A stretch of DNA of 64,000 nucleotides from Planctomycetota bacterium (lineage in GTDB: Bacteria > Planctomycetota > Planctomycetia > Planctomycetales > Planctomycetaceae): the NCBI GenBank assembly GCA_003671275.1, contig QWPB01000084.1:1-64000 (forward strand), given 5' to 3'. Under the pieces are notes generated by a model that searched no databases, was not told the DNA's origin, and was given only the letters and a program-made list of their open reading frames with translations. Below, piece by piece: positions 37,000-46,244 of the stretch. The translations under genes were made by a program, and so were the position numbers. Within the stretch, counting starts at the first letter, position 1, and each line of letters opens with the position of its first letter.

Positions 37000-37058
37000 C
37001 GTGGCTTTGACAGAGTGTGACAGGACTTTGACCAAACTTTGAATCCCTGCTGACAGAG
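36994..37058 (+). promoter_or_regulatory. Array of six TGA(C) direct repeats, 10-11 bp apart
   Basis: TGA begins at 36997, 37008, 37018, 37029, 37040 and 37051, giving spacings of 11, 10, 11, 11 and 11. Five of the six units read TGAC, and three read TGACAG, whose complement CTGTCA is the half-site of the E. coli Pho box. Direct repeats at one helical turn are what PhoB/OmpR-type regulators bind. The array lies between a gene for such a regulator and a desaturase gene (ATG at 37150). The last unit, CTGACA, could overlap a -35 box. Confidence 0.65.
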
Positions 37059-37149
37059 TCGCTCCGAAGATTGTGTTAGAGTCCTTGCCGCCTCGATTGG
37101 CCGAACGTCGGCGATCCAGGTTCACGGGACTCCCGAACGGAGATCAAAC

Positions 37150-38142
37150 ATGTCAGCCATTCCTGTACCCACCCCTGAGACGGGGAACCGCGACGATTGG
37201 CGAAAGACCAAGGCCGAAGAGCGTTCACTGCTCCTGTCGACGTTCGGTCGCCAGAACCTGCGGTGGGATAACGTCGACTGGGTCGTCGTGGTCTGGATGC
37301 TCGCTATGCACGTCGGAGCACTTGCGGCTCCGTTCTTCATCACTTGGGAGGCGGTCGTTACCGCCGTAGTGCTGCACTGGGCCACCTGCAGTGTGGGGAT
37401 CTGCCTGACGATGCACCGGTATTTGAGCCATCGGTCGCTGAAGTTGCGGACGCCTGCTAAGTTCTTTGGTCTACTTTGTGCGACCATCGCGGGTGAGGGC
37501 ACGCCGATGCACTGGTCGTCAGTGCATCGCATCCATCATCAGAAGTCGGACCAAGAAGGGGATCCACACTCACCGAACGAAGGGGATTGGTGGTCGCACA
37601 TTCTGTGGACTTTTACTGGGCGAGATTCCCGTTTGCGTCCGACGATGTACCGCCATTTTGTCCCGGATTTGGTTCAGGACAAGATGATGTGGTTCTTTGA
37701 AAAGGCTTTCGGTCCCGTGCTGATCGGGACGGGAATTCTGCTGTACGTGATCGGTGGGCTGCCGATGTTGCTGTGGGCGATGTGTGTTCGGATGGTGTTT
37801 GCCTACCATAGTACGTGGTTTGTCAACTCGGCCACGCACATGTGGGGCTACCGCACGTATGAAACATCGGATCGTTCCCGCAATCTGTGGTGGGTCGCGG
37901 TGCTGGCTTACGGTGAAGGGTGGCACAACAACCACCATGCCTACCCGCGGTTGGCCCGGGCTGGACACAAGTGGTGGGAAGTCGACCCCACCTGGATGTT
38001 CATTCGCTTCCTGCAACTGATTGGTCAGGCATACGATGTGGATGCCCGGCTGCCCCAGGATTTACCCGCCACTAAGTCGGGCGGCGTGCTGCAGCAGCTG
38101 CAAAGCAAGTCGAAGGGCGTTTCGCCTGTCGAGGCAGCGTAA
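37150..38142 (+). CDS. Acyl-CoA/fatty acid desaturase
   Basis: 330 residues. Membrane di-iron desaturase introducing a double bond into acyl chains. The three histidine boxes are intact: HRYLSH (89-94), HRIHH (126-130) and HNNHH (259-263). Hydrophobic segments surround them (VDWVVVVWMLAMHVGALAAP; VLIGTGILLYVIGGLPMLLW). No fused cytochrome b5 domain is present, so electrons must come from elsewhere. The order regulator-array-desaturase suggests regulated membrane lipid adjustment. A hairpin terminator follows the stop. Confidence 0.94.
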   Translation: MSAIPVPTPETGNRDDWRKTKAEERSLLLSTFGRQNLRWDNVDWVVVVWMLAMHVGALAAPFFITWEAVVTAVVLHWATCSVGICLTMHRYLSHRSLKLRTPAKFFGLLCATIAGEGTPMHWSSVHRIHHQKSDQEGDPHSPNEGDWWSHILWTFTGRDSRLRPTMYRHFVPDLVQDKMMWFFEKAFGPVLIGTGILLYVIGGLPMLLWAMCVRMVFAYHSTWFVNSATHMWGYRTYETSDRSRNLWWVAVLAYGEGWHNNHHAYPRLARAGHKWWEVDPTWMFIRFLQLIGQAYDVDARLPQDLPATKSGGVLQQLQSKSKGVSPVEAA

Positions 38143-38165
38143 CCTGTTCTTTTCGAGAGATTTCC

Positions 38166-38194
38166 AAACGGCCCGCCCCTGTGGCGGGTCGTTT
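38166..38194 (+). terminator. Hairpin terminator after the desaturase
   Basis: AAACGGCCCGCC pairs with GGCGGGTCGTTT (one G-U) around a five-base loop. The T-run is short, so it may be only partly efficient. Confidence 0.6.
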
Positions 38195-38344
38195 GCATGA
38201 GGGCTATGCCGAAGTCCCTGATGGAAGGGGGGCGAACTCCCTGTTGCCTCGGATTCAGGGTTTAAGATAGAACCCTCCCAGCATCGGGAGAGTCTCGACT
38301 CGCTCCGGCATGCGCCCGACCTTTCGCGGAATGGAGTCCGCTCG

Positions 38345-39397
38345 ATGGCCCACACTGTGGATGAACTCGCTGTGCTGGTCCAGGGAACGGTCTTTGGGGA
38401 TGGGCTGGTGCGGGTTTCGAATGTGGCCGCACTCGATTGTGTGACGCCGGAAACGATGACTTTTCTCGACAGTGCTCGCCGCGTAAAACGTCTGGAGGGG
38501 CTCACTCCCGGCGCTTTGATCGTTCCGCGCGATGCGGTTGAGGCGGTTCAAAAAATCGTCAGTTGTCCATTGATTGCCGTGGAGGATTCCCAGGGAGCAT
38601 TCATCTCCTTGATGCTGCATTTTCGCCCGCTGGCTGTGCGACAGACGACCGGCATCTCGCCCCAGGCCAGCATTCATCCCTCGGCTCAGATCGGTTCTGG
38701 CACCAACGTTCACAGTTCCGCCGTGATCGAGGCCGATGTGACGATTGGGGCGAACTGTGACATTCATGCCGGGGTCGTCATCCGTCGCGGTTCGACTCTC
38801 GGTGACGAGGTGACACTGCACCCGAATTCCGTGCTGTATCCCGGTATGCAATTGGGGGCTCGCGTGATCGTTCATGCCAATGCTGTCATTGGAGCCGATG
38901 GGTTTGGATATCGATTTCTCAAGGGGGAATACGTTCGCATCCCGCACACCGGGATCGTGCGAATTGATGACGATGTCGAGATTGGGGCCTGTACCACGAT
39001 CGATCGGGCCATGGTGGGCGAGACCGTGATCGGGGCCGGTTCGAAGATCGATAATCTGGTCATGATTGCCCACAACTGCCGGATTGGAAAACACAACGCC
39101 TTTGCATCGCAGGTCGGCTTCGCGGGTTCGATCACCACGGGGGACTATGTTCGCTGTGCGGGGCAGGTCGGTATCGCGGACCACATCAAAATTGGAGACA
39201 AGGCCACGCTCGGGGCCAAGGCGGGCGTCATGGTCGACATCCCCGCCGGTTCGACCCAGGTGGGGATTCCCTGTTTGCCGGACAAGGAACAGTTCCGCGT
39301 CATGTTGGCGACGCAGCGTCTCCCGGAACTGGTCAAAAAGGTCGAAGCCCTCGAACAGCGTTTGGCAGCGCTCATCGCCAGTCAGGATGCTGCTTAA
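38345..39397 (+). CDS. lpxD: UDP-3-O-acylglucosamine N-acyltransferase LpxD
   Basis: 350 residues. Adds the second acyl chain to UDP-GlcN in lipid A synthesis. An N-terminal uridine-binding domain ([14 protein letters not shown]...[14 protein letters not shown]) is followed by a left-handed beta helix of hexapeptide repeats ([26 protein letters not shown]). The catalytic His lies near residue 240 in [12 protein letters not shown]. The C-terminus is a coiled helix. Next gene downstream is lpxI. Confidence 0.95.
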   Translation: MAHTVDELAVLVQGTVFGDGLVRVSNVAALDCVTPETMTFLDSARRVKRLEGLTPGALIVPRDAVEAVQKIVSCPLIAVEDSQGAFISLMLHFRPLAVRQTTGISPQASIHPSAQIGSGTNVHSSAVIEADVTIGANCDIHAGVVIRRGSTLGDEVTLHPNSVLYPGMQLGARVIVHANAVIGADGFGYRFLKGEYVRIPHTGIVRIDDDVEIGACTTIDRAMVGETVIGAGSKIDNLVMIAHNCRIGKHNAFASQVGFAGSITTGDYVRCAGQVGIADHIKIGDKATLGAKAGVMVDIPAGSTQVGIPCLPDKEQFRVMLATQRLPELVKKVEALEQRLAALIASQDAA

Positions 39398-39478
39398 ATG
39401 TGCGGGAGGGGCGGTCCCCTCCCGCGTCTCATTCCTCACCCCCTGTTCTTTGCTGTGACTGCACCTGCCACCATCCCG

Positions 39479-40348
39479 ATGCGACCTTCTCAGCCCGAGC
39501 GAATTGGCTTGCTGGCGGGATGGGGGCGTTTTCCGATTGTGTTCGCGGAAGAAGCCCGGCGGCAGGGGTACTCGGTCGTGTGCAACGCAATCGAGGGCAT
39601 GGCCGACGAAGAAATGTCGCGATACTGCGATCACGTTCGATACACACCGCTGGCCCGACTGGGGGCGGCGATCCGTTTCTTTCACAAGCACCGCGTCAAA
39701 CGCGTGGTGATGGCCGGCAAGGTCCATAAGCAGGTGCTCTTTTCACCGTGGCGGGTACTGCACTTGATGCCTGACCTGCGAACACTGAATATGTGGTTGC
39801 GGCATGTGGCCAACAAGAAGGATGACACGCTGTTACTGGCGGTCATGCGCGAGTTTGAGCGCGACGGAATGCAGTTCGAATCCGCTCTCACCTTTTGTCC
39901 GGAGTTACTCGTGAAACACGGATTCCTCACCAAGCGTCAACCGACGGCCGCCCAGTGGAAAGACATTCGTTTTGGCTGGGAAATGGCCAAGGAAATGGGG
40001 CGGCTGGACATCGGTCAGACCGTCATCGTGAATGACACCGCCGTCATCGCCGTCGAGGCCATCGAGGGCACGGATCAGTGCATTCGGCGGGCGGGAGAAC
40101 TGTGCAAACGCGGTAATCTGGTGGTCATTAAGGTGGCTAAGCCCAACCAGGACATGCGGTTTGATGTTCCCACGATCGGAATCCAAACCTTGCAGACCAT
40201 GCAGGAGGCCGGAGCCCGCGTGCTGGCCATCGAAAGCGGGATGACCATTCTGCTGGATGAGCCCGAAGTGATCGCCATGGCGGAACGCCTGGGAATCGCC
40301 ATTGTCTCTCTGAAGTCCGAAGAGGTTCAGCTGCGCGTTGTGGCCTGA
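39479..40348 (+). CDS. lpxI: UDP-2,3-diacylglucosamine pyrophosphatase LpxI
   Basis: 289 residues from ATG 39479 ([19 protein letters not shown]). Hydrolyses UDP-diacylglucosamine to lipid X, using the LpxI enzyme rather than LpxH. Family motifs are [31 protein letters not shown]-type C-terminal blocks, and [23 protein letters not shown], the metal- and substrate-binding region. The open frame extends 27 codons upstream, but no homology lies there. Adjacent to lpxD on the same strand, 81 bases apart, so the two act in sequence. Confidence 0.93.
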   Translation: MRPSQPERIGLLAGWGRFPIVFAEEARRQGYSVVCNAIEGMADEEMSRYCDHVRYTPLARLGAAIRFFHKHRVKRVVMAGKVHKQVLFSPWRVLHLMPDLRTLNMWLRHVANKKDDTLLLAVMREFERDGMQFESALTFCPELLVKHGFLTKRQPTAAQWKDIRFGWEMAKEMGRLDIGQTVIVNDTAVIAVEAIEGTDQCIRRAGELCKRGNLVVIKVAKPNQDMRFDVPTIGIQTLQTMQEAGARVLAIESGMTILLDEPEVIAMAERLGIAIVSLKSEEVQLRVVA

Positions 40349-40509
40349 CCCATCAAGTCCCATGGATTCCGTTCGGGGAGCCTTTCGGAGGACTGATGAG
40401 GCTGTTAGCCTCTGAAGGGTATTGCTCCTCACGCGATGGTCGCAGTTTCCCTGGAGCAGGGACGGTCTGGCGATCGCGGAGGGGGATTCCTCCCACGAGT
40501 CTCGAAGTC

Positions 40510-41193
40510 ATGGCCAAGGCGGTTGTTCTGGTAAGCGGAGGTCTGGACTCCGCCACGGTGCTGGCGGTCGCCCGCAACCAGGGTTACGAATGTTATGCCC
40601 TGTCGTTTGATTACGGGCAGCGGCATCGTCACGAACTGGAAGCGGCCCATCGGGTCTGTCGTCGCTTCGGGGTGGTGGACCACCGCGTTTGTCCACTCGA
40701 TTTGCGGGTGTTTGGTGGGTCGGCGCTGACGGCGGATATTGAAGTGCCGAAGGATCGGCCTGACGGAGAAATGTCCCACGGGATCCCGATTACCTATGTC
40801 CCTGCCCGGAATACGATTTTCCTGTCGGTCGCCCTGGGGTGGGCTGAGGTGCTAGGAGCCCATGACCTGTTTCTCGGTGTCAATGCAGTCGATTACAGCG
40901 GTTACCCCGACTGCCGTCCCGAGTTTATTGCGGCCTTCGAATCGCTGGCCAATCTGGCGACAAAGGCAGGCGTCGAAGGCACCCGCTTCCGCATTCATAC
41001 CCCGCTGATCGATCTGACCAAAGCCGAAATCATCCGACTGGGACGATCCCTCGGTGTCGATTACAGCCTGACTCACAGTTGCTACGATCCGTCCCCGAAC
41101 GGTCGTCCCTGTGGGCGTTGCGACAGCTGCCAACTACGTGCCAAGGGGTTCGCGGAAGCCGGGTTGAGCGACCCAGCGCTCGCAGGACCATGA
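40510..41193 (+). CDS. queC: 7-cyano-7-deazaguanine synthase QueC
   Basis: 227 residues. Converts 7-carboxy-7-deazaguanine to preQ0 in the queuosine or deazapurine pathway. The ATP-binding motif SGGLDS (residues 9-14) opens the protein, DYGQRH follows, and the zinc-binding C-terminus is HSCYDP...CGRCDSC with four cysteines. ATG 40510 is chosen because the motif starts eight residues later, as in the family. No other queuosine gene is in the window. Confidence 0.95.
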   Translation: MAKAVVLVSGGLDSATVLAVARNQGYECYALSFDYGQRHRHELEAAHRVCRRFGVVDHRVCPLDLRVFGGSALTADIEVPKDRPDGEMSHGIPITYVPARNTIFLSVALGWAEVLGAHDLFLGVNAVDYSGYPDCRPEFIAAFESLANLATKAGVEGTRFRIHTPLIDLTKAEIIRLGRSLGVDYSLTHSCYDPSPNGRPCGRCDSCQLRAKGFAEAGLSDPALAGP

Positions 41194-41241
41194 AGAAGAG
41201 GTCATTGCGGCCTCCCGTTGAGAGTTTTCGAGGATTGCGAG

Positions 41242-41625
41242 ATGACCGAGTCGAATGACCCCGCCCAGTTCATACGTCAGACTCTGGACCGGATCGAAGA
41301 TGTCCTGCAGGAGGCGGCTCAGGCCGCCCGCCCGATTGAAGTCGACCCGGCCCGAACGCAGCTGTTTCAGCTCTTTGGCGAGGCCAGTCGCCAGGGGCTG
41401 GTCTGTGATGAGTTCGAATCGAATCTGACCGCAGACTCAATTTGTTCCGCGTTATCGGCCCGATGGGGACTGAAAAACACGGTTCAGGACTCCGTAACGA
41501 AGCAGCAGCGGTTGACGGGGGAACAACTGGCGCAGATGCGTTCGCTGTGGTCCGTGATGCGGATGTGGATGGAGTGGACGTACGCCTGGGATCGCTGGGC
41601 GGAGTACCATCACGCCGAAAAGTGA
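41242..41625 (+). CDS. Hypothetical protein
   Basis: 127 residues from ATG 41242 (MTESNDPAQFIRQTLDRIED); an upstream TTG is less likely. Helical and charged, without signal peptide or membrane segment. The C-terminus has an aromatic stretch (MRMWMEWTYAWDRWAEYHH). No family recognised. Confidence 0.65.
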   Translation: MTESNDPAQFIRQTLDRIEDVLQEAAQAARPIEVDPARTQLFQLFGEASRQGLVCDEFESNLTADSICSALSARWGLKNTVQDSVTKQQRLTGEQLAQMRSLWSVMRMWMEWTYAWDRWAEYHHAEK

Positions 41626-41794
41626 ACACCCGCACCGTGTGGATCACAATTCTTACGGACGGGAGTCCCGTGAAACGAGCCGACCCCATGCAGCATCCGC
41701 TGGCATCGCTCTCGGGGATCGAATAACCTCACCATGAAGTGATCGTCACCCGGCGCGAGGGGGTGATGCGAGTCTGTAGCAAGCGAGGAATGTG

Positions 41795-43078
41795 ATGGCG
41801 GACACTCTGACAGTCACCGATAACCGAACCGGGAAAACCTATCAGCTCCCGATTACGGACGGGACCATCCGGGCCGCGGACTTGCGTCAGATCAAGGTGC
41901 AGGACAACGAGTTCGGGATGATGAGCTACGACCCGGGGTTTCTGAACACCGCGTCCACTCGCAGCTCGATTACCGAAATTGATGGCGATATTGGAATCCT
42001 CCGCTACCGAGGGTATCCCATCGAACAATTGGCCGAGCACGCTACCTTTCTGGAAACGGCCTACTTGCTGCTGCATGGAGAGCTGCCGAATGCCGACCAG
42101 CTGACCGAATGGGAACTGTCGATCCAGCGGCACACGGTCGTTCATGAGAACGTCAAGCAGTTCATGGAGGGGTTTCGCTACGATGCCCACCCGATGGGGA
42201 TGTTCATCAGCACGGTCGCGGCGTTGTCGACCTACTATCCCGAAGCGAAAGCCGTTCGCGATCCGGTCAACCGCAAGAAGCAGATCTGCCGGCTAATCGC
42301 CAAGGCTCCCACGATTGCCGCCTTCAGCTACCGGCACTGCCAGGGATATCCGTACAACTACCCGAATAACAAGTTGAGTTACACGGGTAACTTTCTGGCG
42401 ATGATGTTCAAGATGGTCGAAGCCAAGTACGACCCGCACCCCGTGCTGGCCAAGGCGCTCGACATTCTGTTTATCCTGCATGCCGACCACGAACAGAACT
42501 GTTCGACGAACGCGATGCGAGCCATCGGCTCCTCCGAGGCTGACCCGTACAGCGCGCTCGCCGGGGCCGCTGCGGCGCTTTACGGTCCGTTGCACGGCGG
42601 GGCGAACGAAGCGGTTCTGAAGATGCTGACCGAGATTGGGGATGTGAAGAAAGTCCCCGAGTTCATCGAGCAGGTGAAGGCCGGTAAGTGTCGCCTGATG
42701 GGCTTTGGCCATCGTGTCTACAAGAATTACGATCCGCGGGCGAAGATCATCAAGCGGACTGCGGATGAGGTCTTTGCGGTGACCGGGAGGAACCCGCTGC
42801 TGAAAATTGCCCTGGAACTCGAAAAGATTGCGCTGAATGACGAGTACTTCGTGAAACGCAAACTCTACCCAAACGTCGACTTCTACTCGGGATTGATCTA
42901 TCAGGCGATGAACCTGCCCGTCACGATGTTCCCGGTCTTGTTCGCGATCCCTCGAACGGTAGGCTGGCTCGCCCAGTGGGCCGAATTGCTGGATGACGGC
43001 GAGCAGAAGATCGCCCGCCCGCGCCAGATCTACACCGGTCCCGGTGTTCGTGACGTGGTTCCGATCACTCATCGGTAA
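41795..43078 (+). CDS. gltA: Citrate synthase
   Basis: 427 residues. Condenses oxaloacetate and acetyl-CoA at the entry to the TCA cycle. Catalytic histidines are in LHADHEQNCSTNAMR and YGPLHGGANE, the FGHRVYKNYDPRA motif follows, and the catalytic Asp is in YPNVDFYSG. Size and motifs match the hexameric type II enzyme. The start is ATG 41795, with GCGAGGA upstream; GTG three bases earlier is possible. No other TCA gene lies nearby. Confidence 0.96.
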   Translation: MADTLTVTDNRTGKTYQLPITDGTIRAADLRQIKVQDNEFGMMSYDPGFLNTASTRSSITEIDGDIGILRYRGYPIEQLAEHATFLETAYLLLHGELPNADQLTEWELSIQRHTVVHENVKQFMEGFRYDAHPMGMFISTVAALSTYYPEAKAVRDPVNRKKQICRLIAKAPTIAAFSYRHCQGYPYNYPNNKLSYTGNFLAMMFKMVEAKYDPHPVLAKALDILFILHADHEQNCSTNAMRAIGSSEADPYSALAGAAAALYGPLHGGANEAVLKMLTEIGDVKKVPEFIEQVKAGKCRLMGFGHRVYKNYDPRAKIIKRTADEVFAVTGRNPLLKIALELEKIALNDEYFVKRKLYPNVDFYSGLIYQAMNLPVTMFPVLFAIPRTVGWLAQWAELLDDGEQKIARPRQIYTGPGVRDVVPITHR

Positions 43079-43131
43079 TCCGGCAATTCCTGTTCACGGG
43101 GTGGTTACCGGGACCATTGGGGAGAATTGTA

Positions 43132-44526
43132 ATGCCCCGACGATCGCGGACTCGTGGTGGCCTTCCCGAGTGGTTGAGCCAGACCGTCCAGCCTGTTTTC
43201 GTGATCGATTCTCGCCGGGTGGTCCTGTATTTCAATCGAGGTTGTGAAAGTCTGACCGGGTGGAACGCCAGTGATCTGATTGGGCAGATCGCGGTATGGG
43301 CTTCCACTGGCGATGCCACGGTTTCAGCCACCCTGCTGTCGGCCCTGGTTCCTCCCGTGGCTCTGGAACCGACGACCCATCGTGTGCATCTGCTGACTCG
43401 CGATGGACAGAGTCTGGACCGCGTGATTCATTTCTTTCCGCTTGCTGCCATCGAACTGGATTCGACTCTCGATGCGGAACCACAGCGATGGATGGGCCTG
43501 ATTGTTCCGCCTCCCCCGCCCCAGAAGCTGTTACCGGTCGCCACCGAATCCCAACTGCATGCGGAGCTGTCCGCTTTGAAGGCCGATTTACGGCGACGCT
43601 ATCAGCTGTCACAGGTTGTGGCCCAGTGTTCTTCGATGCGGCGAGTGATGATCCAGGTGCAACTGGCCGTGTCATGTCACGCACCGTTGGCATTTTGCGG
43701 CCTGCCGGGAACTGGCAAAGAGCATTTGGCCCGTGCCGTCCATGCGGCCGGGGAGCATCGCGTTCGGACCTTTGTTCCGGTCGACTGTCGGCAATCACCA
43801 CGCCTGCTGGATGAGCTGCTGGACAGTCTGCTGGCCCCCGAGCGGGAGGAGCCGCCGATTCCCGTTCTCCGGCGGGGGGCGGTGCTTCTGCAGCATGCGG
43901 ATCATCTGCCGCGGGATTGGCAGCGACGCATGACCGAAGAGGTGGACCTCACTGCGGGGTCCGGGGCTGTGCGATGGATGATCGCCGTTTCATCGCCTCT
44001 GGACCTTCTGGTGCAGAGTGGCGAACTGTTGCCAGAGTTTTGCGACCGATTCGGCGTACTGGAGATTCATCTGCCCAAGCTGGGTGATCGCCCTGGAGAG
44101 TTTCCACTGCTGGTCCAGCAGGCGATTGAAGTCGCCAATACCACCGGCGATCCGCAGATCACGGGGTTAAGTCCCGATGTCTGGCAACAGTTCGCGGCTT
44201 ATAACTGGCCGGGGCAGCTGGATGAGTTGTTCGCCGTCATTCAGGAAGCACACGCTGCCAGTGCGGGCCCCCTGATCACCGTTCGTGATCTGCCGTTTCG
44301 GTTTCGAGCCGGGCAAGACGCCCAGACAATTGGCCCGGCGGAGGTGGGCTTGCTCGCCCCTCTGGAGGAAACACTGGCCCGCGTGGAGCGGGAACAGATC
44401 CAACGAGCCCTCGAACAATCGGGAGGAAACAAGAGCGTTGCCGCCGATCTCCTGGGAATCCCCCGCCCCAAACTGTACCGGAGACTGGAGTCACTCGGAT
44501 TGCTGGATGACGGTAATGGGTTGTAA
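43132..44526 (+). CDS. Degenerate NtrC-like regulator: PAS, AAA+ and Fis-type HTH
   Basis: 464 residues from ATG 43132, which follows GGGGAG. A PAS-like sensor (PVFVIDSRRVVLYFNRGCESLTGW) comes first. An AAA+ domain shows Walker A GLPGTGKEH (190-198). The loop that should carry GAFTGA is absent, and the Walker B region reads RRGAVLLQHADHLPRDWQ, lacking the Asp-Glu pair. A Fis-type helix-turn-helix ends the protein (REQIQRALEQSGGNKSVAADLLGIPRPKLYRRL). Without GAFTGA it is unlikely to contact sigma-54 or remodel the closed complex, so it may act as an ordinary DNA-binding regulator. Confidence 0.85.
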   Translation: MPRRSRTRGGLPEWLSQTVQPVFVIDSRRVVLYFNRGCESLTGWNASDLIGQIAVWASTGDATVSATLLSALVPPVALEPTTHRVHLLTRDGQSLDRVIHFFPLAAIELDSTLDAEPQRWMGLIVPPPPPQKLLPVATESQLHAELSALKADLRRRYQLSQVVAQCSSMRRVMIQVQLAVSCHAPLAFCGLPGTGKEHLARAVHAAGEHRVRTFVPVDCRQSPRLLDELLDSLLAPEREEPPIPVLRRGAVLLQHADHLPRDWQRRMTEEVDLTAGSGAVRWMIAVSSPLDLLVQSGELLPEFCDRFGVLEIHLPKLGDRPGEFPLLVQQAIEVANTTGDPQITGLSPDVWQQFAAYNWPGQLDELFAVIQEAHAASAGPLITVRDLPFRFRAGQDAQTIGPAEVGLLAPLEETLARVEREQIQRALEQSGGNKSVAADLLGIPRPKLYRRLESLGLLDDGNGL

Positions 44527-44691
44527 GTGAATTCTGTGTATTGACATACGGTTTTTTTGTGGGAGGTTGTTTCGACGGGAAATCCCCCAGTCAAGCTCGG
44601 TTGCCAACCGGCCATTGCCTCTCGTACACTACTCGGCTCTCAAATTCGACCACGCTACCGTCCAACGCCGGTGGCCCAGCAGAGGTGAGCC

Positions 44692-44958
44692 ATGAAAGAA
44701 GGCATCCATCCCGATTACCACCCCGTCGTGTTCCACGATGTCGGTTCGGGCGTCAAGTTCCTGACCCGTTCGACCATGACCTCCAAAGAAAAGGTCAAAT
44801 GGGAAGACGGTAACGAGTATCCACAGATTTCGGTCGACATCAGCTCGGCCAGCCATCCATTTTTCACTGGCAAGATGAAGTTCATCGACGCCGCCGGTCG
44901 TGTGGAAAAGTTCCAGAAGAAATACGGTCTGGTCAAGAAGGACGGCGACGCGAAGTAG
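44692..44958 (+). CDS. rpmE2: 50S ribosomal protein L31 type B
   Basis: 88 residues. Begins [16 protein letters not shown] and continues [13 protein letters not shown], the type B (zinc-free) L31 pattern. No cysteine pairs are present, so the ribosome form does not need zinc. prfA follows about 160 bases later on the same strand, a common bacterial pairing (rpmE-prfA). Confidence 0.94.
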   Translation: MKEGIHPDYHPVVFHDVGSGVKFLTRSTMTSKEKVKWEDGNEYPQISVDISSASHPFFTGKMKFIDAAGRVEKFQKKYGLVKKDGDAK

Positions 44959-45122
44959 TTGCAACAGTTCGGCAATTCTACGGCCCGCCGGGGGAGACCC
45001 CGCGCGGGTTCGTTGTTTGGAAGGCGGAGAGATTCGAGGCGGAAACCGAAGCACAAGTGTTCCAGCGCTCGTTTCCATCTCTCCTTACCAGCCCCCGTCA
45101 CCTTTCTTTCGTCTGATCCACC

Positions 45123-46193
45123 ATGTACCCGAGCCTGCAGCTGAAGTTGGATCGCTTCGAAGAACTCGAACGCCAATTGCAAGACCCGGAAGTGCTGTCG
45201 AACTCGAGTAAGCTGGTGGAAGTCCAGCGCGAGTATGGCGGACTGCGCAAAGTGGCCGAATCGGTTCGCACCTTCCAGAAGATGGAATCGGATCTGGCAG
45301 CCGCTCAGGAGTTTCTGGCCGAAGCGACCGATGATGAAACACGGGAGTATGCTCAGGCGGAAGTCGCTGAACTGACGATTCATCAGACCGCTCTGAAAGC
45401 GGAACTGGAAGATCTGGTCACCGCGGGGGACTCGATCACCCGTGGTGGATTGATTATGGAAATCCGGGCCGGAACAGGGGGCGACGAAGCGGCTCTGTTC
45501 GCGGGTGATCTGTACAACATGTACTCCCGGTACATCGACACCCAGGGGTGGAAAACCGAGATCATCGAAATCGCCGAAGGCGAAATGGGGGGATTCAAGG
45601 AAGTCGTCTTCTCCGTCTCTGGAGAAGGAGCCTACCACCGGTTGCAGTTCGAAAGCGGGGGCCATCGCGTTCAGCGGGTGCCGGCAACCGAATCGCAAGG
45701 CCGCATTCACACGAGTGCTGCCACCGTGGCGGTGTTGCCTGAAGTGAATGAAGTCGAAATCGAAATCCGCGATGAAGATCTTCAGATCGACACGATGCGT
45801 GCTGGCGGCCCCGGGGGACAGAAGGTCAACAAGACCGAATCGGCTGTCCGCATCACCCACATCCCCACGGGGATCGTGGTGAAGTGTCAGGACGAAAAGT
45901 CCCAGCACAAGAACAAGGCTCAAGCGATGCGCGTGCTGCGCAGCCGCATGTTTGAAGAGCAGCAAAAGAAAGAGAATGACGCCCGGGCCTCAGCCCGTCG
46001 AACCCTGATCGGTTCGGGGGATCGCAGCGAAAAGATCCGCACCTACAACTTCCCGCAGGCTCGCGTCACCGATCACCGCATCAACTTGTCGATCTACAAA
46101 TTGCAGGCATTCATGATGGGTGAGATCGACGAAATGATTAATGCCCTCGTCGAGTTCGATCGTCAGGAACGCCTGAAGATGGTCAACGAATAA
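45123..46193 (+). CDS. prfA: Peptide chain release factor 1
   Basis: 356 residues. Recognises UAA and UAG stops and triggers peptide release. The codon-reading tripeptide PAT is at 187-189 ([23 protein letters not shown]). The peptidyl-hydrolase GGQ motif is at 231-233 ([18 protein letters not shown]). Size fits RF1. Because RF1 reads UAG, the amber stop in the RAYT gene should act as a real stop. Confidence 0.97.
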   Translation: MYPSLQLKLDRFEELERQLQDPEVLSNSSKLVEVQREYGGLRKVAESVRTFQKMESDLAAAQEFLAEATDDETREYAQAEVAELTIHQTALKAELEDLVTAGDSITRGGLIMEIRAGTGGDEAALFAGDLYNMYSRYIDTQGWKTEIIEIAEGEMGGFKEVVFSVSGEGAYHRLQFESGGHRVQRVPATESQGRIHTSAATVAVLPEVNEVEIEIRDEDLQIDTMRAGGPGGQKVNKTESAVRITHIPTGIVVKCQDEKSQHKNKAQAMRVLRSRMFEEQQKKENDARASARRTLIGSGDRSEKIRTYNFPQARVTDHRINLSIYKLQAFMMGEIDEMINALVEFDRQERLKMVNE

Positions 46194-46244
46194 CCCGTCG
46201 GTAGCGGCTCCAGGCAACCTTCGAACTGCTCCTCACTAGAATCT

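Noticed and set aside
38255-39727. 490-codon minus-strand frame
   Set aside because: Antisense to lpxD and the start of lpxI, without homology; its repeats only mirror the hexapeptide pattern of LpxD.
40349-40509. Possible preQ1 riboswitch ahead of queC
   Set aside because: A small GAGGC/GCCTC hairpin is present, but the A-rich tail and conserved loop of preQ1 riboswitch classes were not found.
44715-45965. 416-codon minus-strand frame
   Set aside because: Antisense to rpmE2 and prfA, both certain genes.
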